DNA of 64,000 bases from Capra hircus (GCF_001704415.2 NW_017189517.1:3297167-3361166), one strand, 5' to 3'; shown: positions 1-11,214, counted from the first letter of the stretch. Numbers and translations are program-made. Notes: generated from the letters alone by a model not told the origin.

Positions 1-136
1 TGATTTTACTGGATGCCATGATGTTCGTTTTCAGAATGTTGAGCTTTAAGCCAACTTTTTCACTTTCCTCTTTCACTTTCATCAAGAGGCTTTTTAGTTC
101 CTCTTCACTTTCTGCCATAAGGGTGGTGTCATCTGC

Positions 137-1282
137 CTATGTGAGGTTATTGATATTTCTCCCAGTAATCCTGATTCCAGCTTGTGTTTCTTCCGGTCCA
201 GCGTTTCTCATGATGTACTCTGCATAGAAGTTAAATAAGCAGGGTGACAATATACAGCCTTGATGTACTCCTTTTCCTATTTGGAACCAGTCTGTTGTTC
301 CATGTCCAGTTCTAACTGTTGCTTCCTGACTTGTATACAGATTTCTAAAGAGGCAGGTTAGGTGGTCTGGTATTCCCATCTCTTTCAGAATTTTCCACAG
401 TTTATTGTGATCCACACAGTCAAAGGCTTTGGCATAGTCCATAAAGCAGAAATAGATGTTTTTCTGGAACTCTCTTGCTTTTTCCATGACCCAGCGGATG
501 TTGCCAATTTGATCTCTGGTTCCTCTGCCTTTTCTGAAACCAGCTTGAACATCAGGGAGTTCACGGTTCACATATTGCTGAAGCCTGGCTTGGAGAATTT
601 TGAGCATTACTTTACTAGCTTGTGAGATGAGTGCAATTGTGCGGTAGTTTGAGCATTCTTTGGCATTGCCTATCTTTGGAATTGGAATGAAAACTGACCT
701 TTTCCAGTCCTGTGGCCACTGCCGAGTTTTCCAAATTTGTTGGCATATTGAGTGCAGCACTTTCACAGCATCATCTTTCAGGATTTGAAAGAGCTCACCT
801 GGAATTCCATCACCTCCACTAGCTTTGTTCATAGTAATGCTTTCCAAGGCCCACCTGACTTCACTTTCCAAGATGTCTGGCTCTAGATTAGTGATCACAT
901 CATCATGATTATCTGGGTCGTGAAGATCTTTTTTGCATAGTTCTTCCATGTATTCTTGCCACCTCTTCTTAATATCTTCTGCTTCTGTTAGGTCCATACA
1001 ATTTCTGTCCTTTATCAAGCCCATCTTTGCATGAAATATTCCCTTGGTATCTCTAATTATCTTGAAGAGATCTCTAGTCTTTCCCATTCTGTTGTTTTCC
1101 TCTATTTCTTTGCATTGATCACTGAAGAAGGCTTTCTTATCTCTTCTTGCTATTCCTTGGAACTCTGCATTCACATGCTTATGTCTTTCCTTTTCTCCTT
1201 TGCTTTTCACTTCTCTTCTTTGCACAGCTATTTGTAAGGCCTCCCCAGGAAGCCATTTTGCTTTTTTGCATTTCTTTTCCAT
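137..1282 (-). pseudogene. BovB reverse transcriptase, broken
   Basis: This is an open stretch of 381 codons. RNA-directed DNA polymerase features are visible: palm motif A around residues 278-293 (FCFMDYAKAFDCVDHN) and the HQGCILSP segment around 340-347. In the family this enzyme copies BovB RNA, and probably Bov-tA RNA, into a nicked target site. The frame ends with a TAG at 137-139, exactly where the copy near 6541-6600 keeps LRYADD, so the catalytic Y-A-D-D box is cut off. The endonuclease lies upstream but in a separate broken frame. This is a decayed transposon gene, not a host gene. Confidence 0.9.
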
Positions 1283-1708
1283 GGGGATGGTCTTGATATC
1301 TGTCTCCTATACAATGTCACGAACCTCATTCCATAGTTCATCAGGCATTCTATCTATCAGATCTAGGCCCTTAAATCTAGTTCTCTCTTCCACTGTATAA
1401 TCATAAGGGATTTGATTTAGGTCATACCTGAATGGTCTAGTGGTTTTCCCAACTTTCTTCAATATAAGTCTGAATTTCGTAATAAAGAGTTCATGATCTG
1501 AGCCACAGTCAGCTCCCTGTCTTGTTTTTGTTGACTGTATAGAGATTCTCCATCTTTGGCTGCATAGAATATAATCAATCTGATTTTGGTGTTGACCATC
1601 TGGTGATGTCCATATGTAGAGTCTTCTTTTGTGTTGTTGGGAGAGGGTGTTTGCTATGACCAGTGCATTTTCTTGGCAAAACTCTATTAGTCTTTGCCCT
1701 GCTTTATT

Positions 1709-2074
1709 CTATATCCCAAGGCCAAATTTGCATGTTTCTCCAGGTGTTTCTTGACTTCCACCTTTTGCATTCCAGTCCCCTATAATGAAAAGGACATCTT
1801 TTTTAGGTTTTAATTCTAAAAGGTCTTGTAGGTCTTCATAAAACCATTCAACTTCACCTTCTTCAGTATTATTGGCTGGGGCATAGACTTGGATTACTCT
1901 GATATTGAATGGTTTGCCTTGGAGATGAACAGAGACCATTCTGTCATTTTTGAGATTGCATCCAAGTAGTGCATTTTGGACTCTATTGTTGACCATGATG
2001 TCTACTCCATTTCTCCTGAGGGATTCCTGCCCGCAGTAGTAGATATAATGGTCATCTGAGTTAAATTCACCCAT
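1709..2074 (-). pseudogene. BovB endonuclease fragment
   Basis: This open stretch of 121 codons carries an APE-like endonuclease core. It starts MGEFNSDDHYIYYCG and has the family motif GDWNA around residues 99-103. The domain nicks target DNA to prime reverse transcription. The start shown is only the first in-frame ATG; the true BovB product begins further upstream. The frame is lost before the reverse transcriptase, so the protein is not made intact. Confidence 0.85.
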
Positions 2075-2739
2075 TCCAATCGTTTTAGTTCTCTGATTCC
2101 TAGAATGTCAACGTTCACCCTTGCCATCTCTTGTTTGACCACTTCCAATTTGCCTTGATTCATGGACCTGACATTCCAGCTTCCTATGCAATATTGCTCT
2201 TATAGCATCAGATCTTGCTTCTATCACCAGTCACATCCACAACTGGGTATTGTTTTTGCTTTGGTTCCATCCCTTCATTCTTTCTGGAGTTATTTCTACA
2301 CTGATCTCCAGTAGCATATTGGGCACCTAATGACTGGGGAGTTCCTCTTTCGGAGTCCTATCATTTTGCCTTTCATACTGTTCATGGGGTTCTCAAGGCA
2401 AGAATACTGAAGTGGCTTGCCGTTCCCTTCTCCAGTGGACCATGTTCTGTTAGACCTCTCCACCATGACCCTCCCATCTTGGGTTGCCCCAGAGGCATGG
2501 CTTGGTTTCATTGAGTTAGACAAGGCTGTGGTCCTAGTGTGATTAGATTGACTAGTTTTCTGTGAGTATGGTTTCAGTGTGTCTGCCCTCTGATGCCCTC
2601 TTGCAACACCTACCATCTTAGTTGGGTTTCTCTTACCTTGGGGGTGGGGTATCTCTTCAGGGCTGCTCCAGCAAAGCACAGCCACTGCTTCTTACCTTGG
2701 AAGAGGGGTATCTCCTTACCACTGCCGTTCCTGACCTTA

Positions 2740-3103
2740 GCGCAGGTGGCTGCGAGAGCTGGCGCAGTAAGCGCGGCCGAGAGGAGCTACCCCAGGTCTG
2801 AGATCAGGGGCAGCGGCCTAGAGCGCCAGGCTATGATGGCGCAGGAACGGCCGAGAGGAGCTACCACGCGTCTGAGGTCAGGGGCGGTGGCCGGGAGGAG
2901 ACACCCTGCTTCCGAGGTCAGCGGCGGCGGCCGGAAGGAGCTATCCTGCGTCCAAGTTCAGGGGCGGCCGGGAGAAGCCACCTCGCACCCGAGGCCAAAG
3001 GCGGTGACCCTGAGGAGCCACCCCGAGCCCGAGGCCAAGGGTGGCAGCTGGGAGGAGACACCTCGCGCTCGAGGCCAGGGCCCGCGGCCTAGAGGAGCTA
3101 TCC
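2740..3103 (+). repeat. BovB 5' UTR GC-rich tandem array, inverted relative to its body
   Basis: This is a very GC- and CpG-rich run of imperfect units of roughly 35-45 bp containing gaggagctacc and gaggtcagggg. In the plus-strand BovB at 61081 the same units read in the same direction as the coding body. Here they read on the plus strand although the adjoining body is on the minus strand. The array ends with gaggagctatcc at 3092-3103, and AT-rich unique DNA follows. A long plus-strand open frame across it is an accident of composition. Confidence 0.85.
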
Positions 3104-3570
3104 TCATTACTTACAAGTTGACTGTTGCAGTTGCTTTCCATGTATCTCTTTCCCATAATTCTCTATGTCTGACGTACAGTGGACCCATGGTAAATATTTG
3201 GCTAATTTTGTCCAGTTAAAACTGTTTTTCACATATTGCCATATGCACAACTCAGAGATCATAACACTGATATTTATTATTTGGTGCTATATTTCCTACT
3301 TCACCATAGTTTACCTCACACTTAAGACACTTTAATCAAATTGGATGACATTCTATTCTATGCACATTTTGGTTCAATTCTGCTCTCCTTCATATGCAAA
3401 CACTGTGCACCATCAAAGCCCTACTAATGCTACTTTAATCTGAAGTATTTTCTTAGCTCCCTAACTGGCAGTATTTGTGCCCAAATCTGATTCCCATAGT
3501 GTTGTATTTGTGACACCATGATGCCCTGTAATGTGAGTATTTCTGTATAAATCTGGTTCTCATATTAGAC
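3104..3570. other. Unique AT-rich sequence
   Basis: No coding pattern or repeat that I recognise. It forms the right flank of the first BovB insertion. Confidence 0.5.
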
Positions 3571-3735
3571 TAAGTAAGCCTCTTGCAATGAGGGAGGCCT
3601 AGGTTCGATCCCTGAGTTGTGTAAATGCCCTGGAGAAGAGAAAGGCTACCCACTCCAGTATTCTGACGTAGAGAATGCAGTCCGTGGTGTAGAAAAGAGT
3701 CGGACACGACTGAGCGACTTTCACTTCACTTTTTA
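3571..3735 (+). mobile_element. Bov-tA SINE, degenerate and 5'-truncated
   Basis: The tRNA B-box-like stretch (ggttcgatccctgag), the middle segment (ctacccactccagtattct) and the BovB-derived tail (gagtcggacacgactgagcg) are in order, but the first ~45 bp of the tRNA head are missing and there are internal deletions. Confidence 0.85.
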
Positions 3736-4963
3736 ATCCTTCTGAGGGTAGGGCCATATTTGACACTTTATATTCCCTAATGTGCCTGTTACTGAACTTT
3801 GAAGAATTGGTTGATAACTGAATAAATGGCTTATTAAGATATGAGACACAAATCTTCTCATAATCTTATGTCCTCATGCATTTTTTTCTTCTGAATTGTT
3901 CTATCCTATTCAGAGCTAAGTAAGCTAACATTAAATTCTAATCACTTGGTTGAACAAAAGCTGACTTCATAAATCATAGTTTAATAGCTTATCTACGGTT
4001 TCTTTAAGGTTTTGCAGCTGTGTGGTAACGCTTATTTAGCTAGTCAGTTTAATTACTGAAATATACAGCCGGTACTAAGGGTAACAAATAGCCTCTTAGG
4101 TTTGTGTCACCAAGACTCATTTCAGGAACTTCTGTGTGGATATTTCAGTGATACCACTATATTTAATGATATTTCTCATGATCACTGATATCAAATAAAT
4201 CATTTGGAAATTTCCTAATCTTAAATTTTACACACAGCCTTAAGTTTTGTTGTCCATATAAAAGAAAGGGAGTGTGGCGTGTGAGTTTTGTAATGGCCCT
4301 CCATAGTTTAGATATGTAGTCATATTTTAGATCTTTCTAATCTTTTTGTCACAGATTTAGTCACTTGGCAGGATTTCTAATTCATGTAAACAATGAGTAT
4401 TTATTTATTTATCATAAACTGAGATTTTAAATTTAATAATCCCCAAACTTTTCATTAATAACTCTGAACAATAGCATAGTTCTTTAATATTTATTTTTCC
4501 TTCCTGGATCTCCTTGCTTGAAACTCTTAATGAGGAATCTCTGAGAAAAGTCCCTGTTCTTAGGTCAATACCCCTAAAGGTCAAACAAGTGAAAAAAGAA
4601 GTCAAAATCTTCATTCTTTGGTCACTATAATGTTTCCTGGAGTAGTAAAATTATCTACTCCTTAAATATAAAATTGATGGAGGTGATTTATTTTAATCAA
4701 GCAGTTTGAATTCAAGGGAGAGCACTACATTCATAATGGAAGTAGGTGGATGGAGTCTAGCATTGAGTTTTTAGAGGACTGGTGAGCTAAATTTGTCAAT
4801 AATGTCCCAATTCCTGAGTTTCTGTTAAAGAGATGTGCTTAGAAATAAAACATCTGCAGTGTGGTTACAAAGTAATTTGCCTATTCCTTACTCTTCATCC
4901 CTTTTCATTTGCAATAAGAAGGCTACACTTAGCTGACATTAAAAGTTGGGACCTCAGAGGCAT
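3736..4963. other. Unique AT-rich intergenic sequence
   Basis: About 1.2 kb without a convincing open frame, splice structure or interspersed repeat that I can name. Confidence 0.5.
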
Positions 4964-5693
4964 CAGTTCAGTTCAGTTGCTTAGTCATGTCTGACTCTTT
5001 GAAAACCCATGTCAGGCTTCCCTGTCTATCATCAACTCCCAGAACTTGCTTAAATTCATGTCCATCAAGTCAGTAATGTCATCCAACCATCTCATCTTCT
5101 GTTGTCCCTTCTCTTGGTGCCTTCAATCTTTCCCAGCATCAGAGTCTTTTCCCATGAGTCAGTTCTTTGCATCAGGTGGCTAAAGCATTGGAGTTTCAGC
5201 TTCAGCATCAGTCCTTCCAATGAATATTCAGGACTGATTTCCTTTAGGATGGACTGGTTGGATCTTCTTGCTGTCCAAGGGACTCTCAAGAGTCTTCTCC
5301 AACACCACAGTTCAAACGCATCAAATCTTCAGCTTCCTTTATAGTCCAACTCTCACATCCATACTTGACTACTGGGAAAACTATCGCTTTGACTAGACAG
5401 ACCTTTGTCATAAAGTAATGTCTGTGTTTTTTAATATGCTATCTAGTTTGGCCATAGCTTTTCTTCCAAGTAGCAAGCGCCTTTTAATTTCATGGTGGCA
5501 GTCACCATCTTCAGTGATTTTGGAGCCCCCAAAAATAAAGTCTGTCACTGTTTTCATTGTTTCCCCATCTATTTGCCATGAAGTGATGGGACCGGATGCC
5601 ATGATCTTCGTTTTGAAATGTTGAATTTTAAGCCAACTTTTTCACTGTCCTCTTTCACTTCCATCAAGAGGCTCGTTAGTTCTTGTTCACTTT
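4964..5693 (-). mobile_element. BovB 3' fragment
   Basis: It begins with the reverse complement of the BovB terminal repeats (cagttcagttcagttgct) and runs through about 730 bp of the 3' region until it stops at a 5' truncation. It lies head-to-head with the plus-strand BovB at 5977, so the two form inverted arms separated by about 0.9 kb. Confidence 0.93.
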
Positions 5694-5976
5694 TACTCCC
5701 TAATCTATCCTTAGGAAGTATTTAAATAAGATAAGGACACAGTTTGTGCTGCTGTTAGTTCAGACATCTATACCTGCTCCCTGGCTCTCATTTGGCCAGT
5801 GAAGAAAACACCCAGAGTTCTTGATAATATATCCCAATTCTCTACGGTTAAAATTTACCATGTATTCTGTAGAGAGGAAGCAGATTATAACCATGCTAGT
5901 AGATGTGAAGTGGTATCTCACTGAAATTTTGATGTGCATTTGTCTAATGACCATTTGTCTAATGGCTAATGATCTG
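5694..5976 (-). mobile_element. L1 3' part, left piece of a split element
   Basis: The right half (about 5890-5976) contains an antisense L1 3' UTR signature (agatgtgaagtggtatctca). The text stops at the BovB insertion and resumes at 7341 with gaagatcttttcatgggttt, the expected continuation. The far-left portion is less certain. Confidence 0.65.
5968..5976 (+). repeat. Target-site duplication, left copy
   Basis: aatgatctg occurs here and again at 7332-7340, exactly flanking the plus-strand BovB. The sequence joins an L1 into a continuous whole when the insert is removed. Confidence 0.85.
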
Positions 5977-7331
5977 ACCGCAGGACTGGAAAAGGTCAGT
6001 TTTCATTCCAATTCCAAAGAAAGGCAATGCCAAAGAATGCTCAATCTACTGCACAATTGCACTCATCTCACATGCTGGTAAACTAATGCTCAAAATTCTC
6101 CAAGCCAGGCTTCAGCAATACGTGAACTGTGAACTTCCAGATGTTCAAGCTGGTTTTAGAAAAGGCAGAGGAACCAGAGATCAAATTGGCAACATCCGTT
6201 GGGTCATGGAAAAAGCAAGAGAGTTCCAGAAAAACATCTATTTCTGCTTTATTGACTATGGCAAAGCCTTTGATTGTGTGGATCACAAGAAACTGCGGAA
6301 AATATTTCAAGAGATGGGAATACCAGACCACCTTACCTACCTCTTAAGAAACCTGTATGCAGGTCAGGAAGCAACAGTTCAAACTGGACGTGGAGCAACG
6401 ACTGGTTCCAAATAGGAAAAGGAATACGTCAAGGCTGTATATTGTCACCCTGCTTATTTAACTTATATGCAGAGTATATCATGAGAATCACTGGGCTGGA
6501 AGAAGCACAAGCTGGAATCGAGGTTGCTGGGAAAAATGTCAATAACCTCAGATATGCAGATGACACCACCCTTATGGCAGAAAGTGAAGAAGAATTCTAG
6601 AGACTCTTGAAGAAAGTGAAAGAGGAAAGTGAAAAAGTTGGCTTAAAGCTCAACATTCAGAAAACTAAGATTGTAGCATCCAGTCCAATCACTTCACGTG
6701 AAATAGATGGGGAAACAGTGGAAACAGTGGCTGACTTTATTTTTTGGGGCTCCAAAATCGCTGCAGATTGTGATTCCAGCCATGAAATTAAAAGACACTC
6801 CTTGGAAGGGAATTTATGACCAACCTCCAGAGCATATTAAAAAGCAGAGACATTACTTTGTCAACAAAGCTGTGACTAGTCAAGGTTATGGTTTTTCCAG
6901 TGGTCATGAATGGATGTGAGAGATGGACTATAAAGAAAGCTGAGCACTGAAGAATTGATGCTTTTGAACTGTCATGTTGGAGAAGACTCTTGAGAGTCCC
7001 TTGAACTGCAAGGAGATCTAACCAGTCCATCCTAAAGGAGATCAGTTTGGGTGTTCATTGGAAGGAGTGATGTTGTAGCTGAAACTCCAATACTTTGGCC
7101 ACCTGATGTGAAGAGCTGACTCATTTGAAAAGACCCTGATGCTGGGAATGTTTGCAGATGGGAGGCGAAGGGGCAACAGAGGATGAGATTGTTGGATGGC
7201 ATCACCAACTCAATGAACATGAATTTGGCTGGATTCTGGGAGAGGGTTATGGACAGGGATGCCTGGAGTGCTGTAGTTCATGGGGTCACAAAGAGTCGGA
7301 CACAACTGAATGACTGAACTGAACTGAACTG
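5977..7331 (+). mobile_element. BovB LINE, 5'-truncated, inserted in an L1
   Basis: It starts inside the reverse-transcriptase region (accgcaggactgg) and ends in the BovB terminal tandem (gaactgaactgaactgaa). It is flanked by a perfect 9-bp duplication (5968-5976 and 7332-7340). About 1.36 kb. Confidence 0.95.
5995..6819 (+). pseudogene. BovB reverse transcriptase C-terminal part, frameshifted
   Basis: Motif A is readable (FCFIDYGKAFDCVDHKKL). After a frame change near 6390-6410 come RQGCILSPCLF and the catalytic box LRYADDTTLM. A stop follows shortly after (EEEF then stop, 6598-6600). Unlike the copy at 137-1282 the YADD box is kept, but the frameshift and 5' truncation make the protein non-functional. 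Confidence 0.85.
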
Positions 7332-7340
7332 AATGATCTG
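7332..7340 (+). repeat. Target-site duplication, right copy
   Basis: aatgatctg, matching 5968-5976. Confidence 0.85.
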
Positions 7341-9590
7341 GAAGATCTTTTCATGGGTTTATTGGCTATCTTGGGGAAAAAAATTTGTCTATGAAATACT
7401 TATTGTCTCATTGGTTATTTGTAATGTCACTGTCAACCCATGAGTTGTTTATATATTCTGGGTACTATACACTTTTCAGTTGTTGTTTTTTTTAAATATT
7501 TTCACTCATTCTGTAAGTTGGCTTTTCACTTTCTTGATAGTCTCCTTGGAAGAGAGCATCTTTTTATAAATAACTTTCAGATGTCATTCTATTTGACTTT
7601 TTTGATTGTGCTTTTGGGATCATATCTAATAAATCACTGCCTAATCCAGGGTCATGTAAGTTTAGACCTATGTTTACTTCTAAGAGTTTTGTAGATTTGT
7701 TACTTGTAATACGTTTTAGATTCATTTTGAGTTAGATTTTTGTGTATGGTGTGAGGTAAGGGTGAAGTCCAACTTCATTCTTTTTCATGTCGATATCCAC
7801 TCATCACCTAATTATTTTTTGAAGCAGTTACTCTTTCACCATTGAATTTTCTTGAAATTGTTGTAAGTCAGTTTAGCATTAATGTAACAGTTTATTTCTG
7901 GGCTATAATTGTATTACATTGAACAGTTTATATTTATATCTACCTGCCTAGCTAGATATGGATACATATCTTTACACAAATATAATAATATCTTGATTAC
8001 TATACTTTTGTGTTGGAAGGTTCAAAATTGGAAAGTGTGAGTTCTCTCATTTGTTGTTTTTTAAAGATTGTTTGGCTATTCTGAGTTTCTTGCATTTCCA
8101 TGTGAATTTTATGATCAGTTTGTCACTTTTTACAAAGAATCTACCTTAGATTTTGATAAGGGTTTTGTTAAATCTGTAGATCAGTTGGGGAAGTATTGCT
8201 GTCTTAACGAAATATAGTCTTCTGATCCAGGAACGTAGAATATTTTTCTCTGTCTTCTTCAGTTTCTTTCAGTGATTTACAATTTTCAGTGCTTTGTCCT
8301 GCACTTGTTTTGTTAAATTTTTAAGCATTCTGTTTTATACTATTAAAATGGAATTATTAATTCCATATTTATATTTTTTACCAACTTATAGAAATGCATT
8401 TGATTTTTCTATATTGATCTTGTTTCTTGCAATCTTGTTGAATTCTTTTGTTAGCTTTAACTTTTTTTCTCTAATGATTTTCTATATATTTACAAGTATA
8501 TGCCATTTGTAAATATAATTTTAATTGCTCCTTTCAAATATGGATGCCTTTACCTTCTTTTTCTTCCTTAATTTCCCTGGCTATAACCTCCAATACAGTG
8601 TTGAAGAGAAATGGTGAGAACAAACATCTTTATCTTGTTACTAATCACAGGGAGAAAGCTTTTCTTCTTCCACAATTATTGTGTTGTTATCTTTTTTTTT
8701 TTGGTCGATGACCTTTATTAGATTGAGGATGTTCTTTTCTATTTCTATTTTGTGTAGCATTTTATTATGGAGAATCAATGGATTTTGTTAAGTATTTTTC
8801 CTGCATCTATTGAAATTATCATACAGTTATTGTTCTTCTTTTAGTATGCTGTATTACACTAATTTATGGATAGTAAAATTCTTCAATTACTGGGTTAAAT
8901 CTCACTTGGTCATGGTATATAATTCTTAATAGTTGCTCAGTTTGGTTTATGGCTATTTAGTTTGATTTTTTTTTTTACCATATATTCAAAAAGGATATTG
9001 ATCTGAAGTTTTGTTTTCTTGTGATGTCTGTATCTGATTTTTGTGTGTTACTGACTAAATGTTAAGTCCAAAACTCTTGTATTGAAACATCAGCCCTTCA
9101 TGTGATGGCATTAAGAGGTAGAAACTTTTGGAGATAATTCAAATTAGATGAAGTCATGAGGGTGGGAGCCTCATAAATGGGATTGATGCCCTTGTAAGAA
9201 TCACTAGAGACCTTGCTTGGTCTCTCTACTCTCTGCCAAATGAGGATACAGTGAGAAGCTGATGGTTTGTAACCGAAAAGAAAGATCTCACTAGAAGTAG
9301 CCAACTGTGTTGGCACCCTGATCTTGGACTTCCTGACTCCAGAGCTATGAGCAATCTCATTGAATATAATTTACCCCATCTGTGGTATTTTTCTTATAGC
9401 AGCCACAGCTGCTGTAATGCTTGACTTATAGAATGAGTTAACAAAGGTTCTATAGTCTCATATTTTTTGAAGGATTAGCATTAATTATTTTAGTTTTGGT
9501 AAAATTTACCATAGCTACTTCCTGGACCTAGGATTTTCTTTGTCATAATTTACTTAGCTTTACTTTGCATATTACTTTTAGCTGTCTGAT
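7341..9590 (-). mobile_element. L1 (old mammalian type) 3' UTR and ORF2, split by an LTR
   Basis: Long T-rich text that reads as antisense L1. It includes the ORF2-end stretch around 8090-8390 (ttttgataagggttttgtta) and further ORF2 text at 8520-9040. An MLT1 LTR interrupts it at about 9046-9422, after which L1 text resumes (catattttttgaaggattag). Plus-strand open frames here (for example 8294-8512) are shadows of the antisense element. Confidence 0.75.
9046..9422 (+). mobile_element. MLT1-type MaLR solo LTR, nested in L1
   Basis: It matches the MLT1 pattern in order: gatggcattaagaggtagaa, gaagtcatgagggtgggagc, gcccttgtaagaatca, gatcttggacttcctgactc and the end tggtatttttcttatagcag. No internal retroviral genes remain, so only the LTR is present. 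Confidence 0.75.
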
Positions 9591-10026
9591 TACAGTGCTC
9601 TTTCTGGCATCTTCTGTTGTTCCTTTTACTGACATGACACTTATATGGGCAGAGATCCTTGTCTCAATTTCCCACTGTTTCAGATGAGACCAGATTATAA
9701 TATTAAGATTTGTTGCAGATCTGGGTATGACATATGAATTACTCTGCATAAAGCAATCTTAAAATTGCAAATTAGATGTATCCACACACAGAATTCAGCC
9801 AAGGTCTCCTGTGTTCCTCTTCTCCTGTTAGGCCTTGAGCTGCCAAAATTTTCCTCCAGGTCTCATAAGAAGTTTATCTACTCTAGCATACAGATCTCAA
9901 GTTCTAAAGATTAGTTAAACTTAGTTTTACTCTCTGCAGATATGTTATTCTGCTATTACATTATTATTCAAACACTTAGCTTTCACTTGTTTGAAGTTTC
10001 CCATTTTAGAATGAAATGTAGTTTAC
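9591..10026. other. Unique sequence
   Basis: No gene or named repeat recognised; moderate AT-richness. Confidence 0.45.
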
Positions 10027-10220
10027 TTTATTATTATTATTATCACTTTTTACTTTACAATATTGTATTGGTTTTGCCACACATCAACATGAATCCGCCA
10101 TGGGTGTACATGTGTTCCCAATCCCGGACCCCCCTCCCCCCTCCCCCCCCACACCATCCCTCTGGGTCAACCCAGTGCACCAGCCCCAAGCATCCTGCAC
10201 CCTGTATCGAGCCTAGACTT
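10027..10220 (-). mobile_element. Ruminant L1 (L1-BT type) 3' end
   Basis: Antisense of the ruminant L1 3' terminus: caatattgtattggttttgc, acatcaacatgaatccgcca, then a C-rich tract and ccctctgggtcaacccagtg. The plus-strand copy at 57389-57478 ends in the matching text. The C-rich run at 10131-10150 belongs to the element. Confidence 0.85.
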
Positions 10221-10980
10221 ATAAAACTAAAAGGAACATCAACTTTCCCTGCAACCCCAGAACAAAGGGGTTACCATCTCTTAAAGGTGAATCCTTACTA
10301 CCATTTCTAGAGAAAGAGGAAAGTAATGGTAAAAATACAGTACTATGTCGTTAAAATGGCAATTCTCATCTGGATTAAAAAAACTAGAATATTGTCATTT
10401 CAAGACACCATATTCATCTAAGTCATATCATCATGGAATGTTTAAGAAAAGAAGGAATGTGAGAAATATTTAGATAACTGATAATAATTAGATCAGTTAA
10501 TTCTATTGTTGAGAAAATTGAGACCTTTTTAAGTTAAAAAGTCAAGTGACTTGCCCAAAACTTGTGATGAATAACAGAGACTTACTGGAACTCAGGATAG
10601 CTACATACATACTCTATATATACCCACATATTTCCACACACTTACACAGACACTTGATCCAACATATTGGAGATGTTTGTCTTACTTGAATTACAAAGAA
10701 TATTTAATTCATGGTGAAAGAAAGGGTGCAAAAAGCAGCAACCATTTCCTGTTTCCTCAAGCTAACTCTGGGTAAACAAAAGTTCATCTTAACCTGATGA
10801 CTCTTGCCCTTCCAGTTAATGTGTGCTGATCAAAACCATATTATAAAAGCCCCTCTTCCAAAATTCAGTAACTAAAATTCAGTAATACTTTTCCAAATTT
10901 TATGCTGAATATAAATCTAAAAGTTATACCTTCCATTTAAAACAAATAATCCTTACACCAACCCCAAGTCCTCAGCAGTA
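10221..10980. other. Unique sequence
   Basis: Contains A-rich text and short TA/CA-rich runs near 10610-10660. No coding signal or repeat I can name. Confidence 0.45.
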
Positions 10981-11202
10981 TGGTTGTGGACAGTTGTCAT
11001 CCCTGCCCTCTCCCCACTGCCTCCACCGTATTTAACTCCCCACCATGACTTGTCGGTAATGTAGTTGGAATGTCTGTATCCACCTGTGTATTGTGGCCAG
11101 TCTCTCAACTGAAACTTTGTATCACCATTTTATTTGTGTCATTAACCACTGTGTAAATAATAAATTCGTGATGACTTCTACCTTGAAGAAAAAAAAAAAA
11201 AA
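10981..11202 (+). pseudogene. Possible processed retrocopy, 3' UTR end with poly(A)
   Basis: About 220 bp ending in two overlapping AATAAT/AATAAA-like signals (gtaaataataaattcgtgat), some 25 bp before a run of 14 A at 11189-11202. That is the layout of an mRNA 3' end copied into DNA. No coding sequence is seen upstream, so it would be strongly 5'-truncated. I do not recognise the parent gene, and no clear target duplication is visible. An unannotated SINE or LINE tail is the alternative. Confidence 0.45.
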
Positions 11203-11214
11203 CTGCATCGAAGT

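Larger units (their letters stand above)
1..2739 (-). mobile_element. BovB (RTE) LINE, body of nearly full-length copy
   Basis: Read on the minus strand this is BovB in order from its 5' UTR through an apurinic-type endonuclease (1709-2074) to reverse transcriptase (137-1282). Its 3' end lies outside the window on the left. The same text recurs at 19054-21810, 39768-42350 and, on the plus strand, 61081-64000. The reading frame is interrupted between the two domains and by a stop at 137-139, so the copy is dead. At 2739/2740 it joins an inverted piece of its own 5' UTR. Confidence 0.95.

Noticed and set aside
2593..3219. Plus-strand open frame of 208 codons, the longest in its area
   Set aside because: It runs through the GC-rich BovB 5' UTR array; stop codons are rare there because of composition, and the product is low-complexity Arg/Gly/Pro/Ala text without a domain.
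9942..10310. 122-codon plus-strand open frame with a poly-proline run
   Set aside because: It crosses an antisense ruminant L1 3' end; the prolines come from the L1 C-rich tract.
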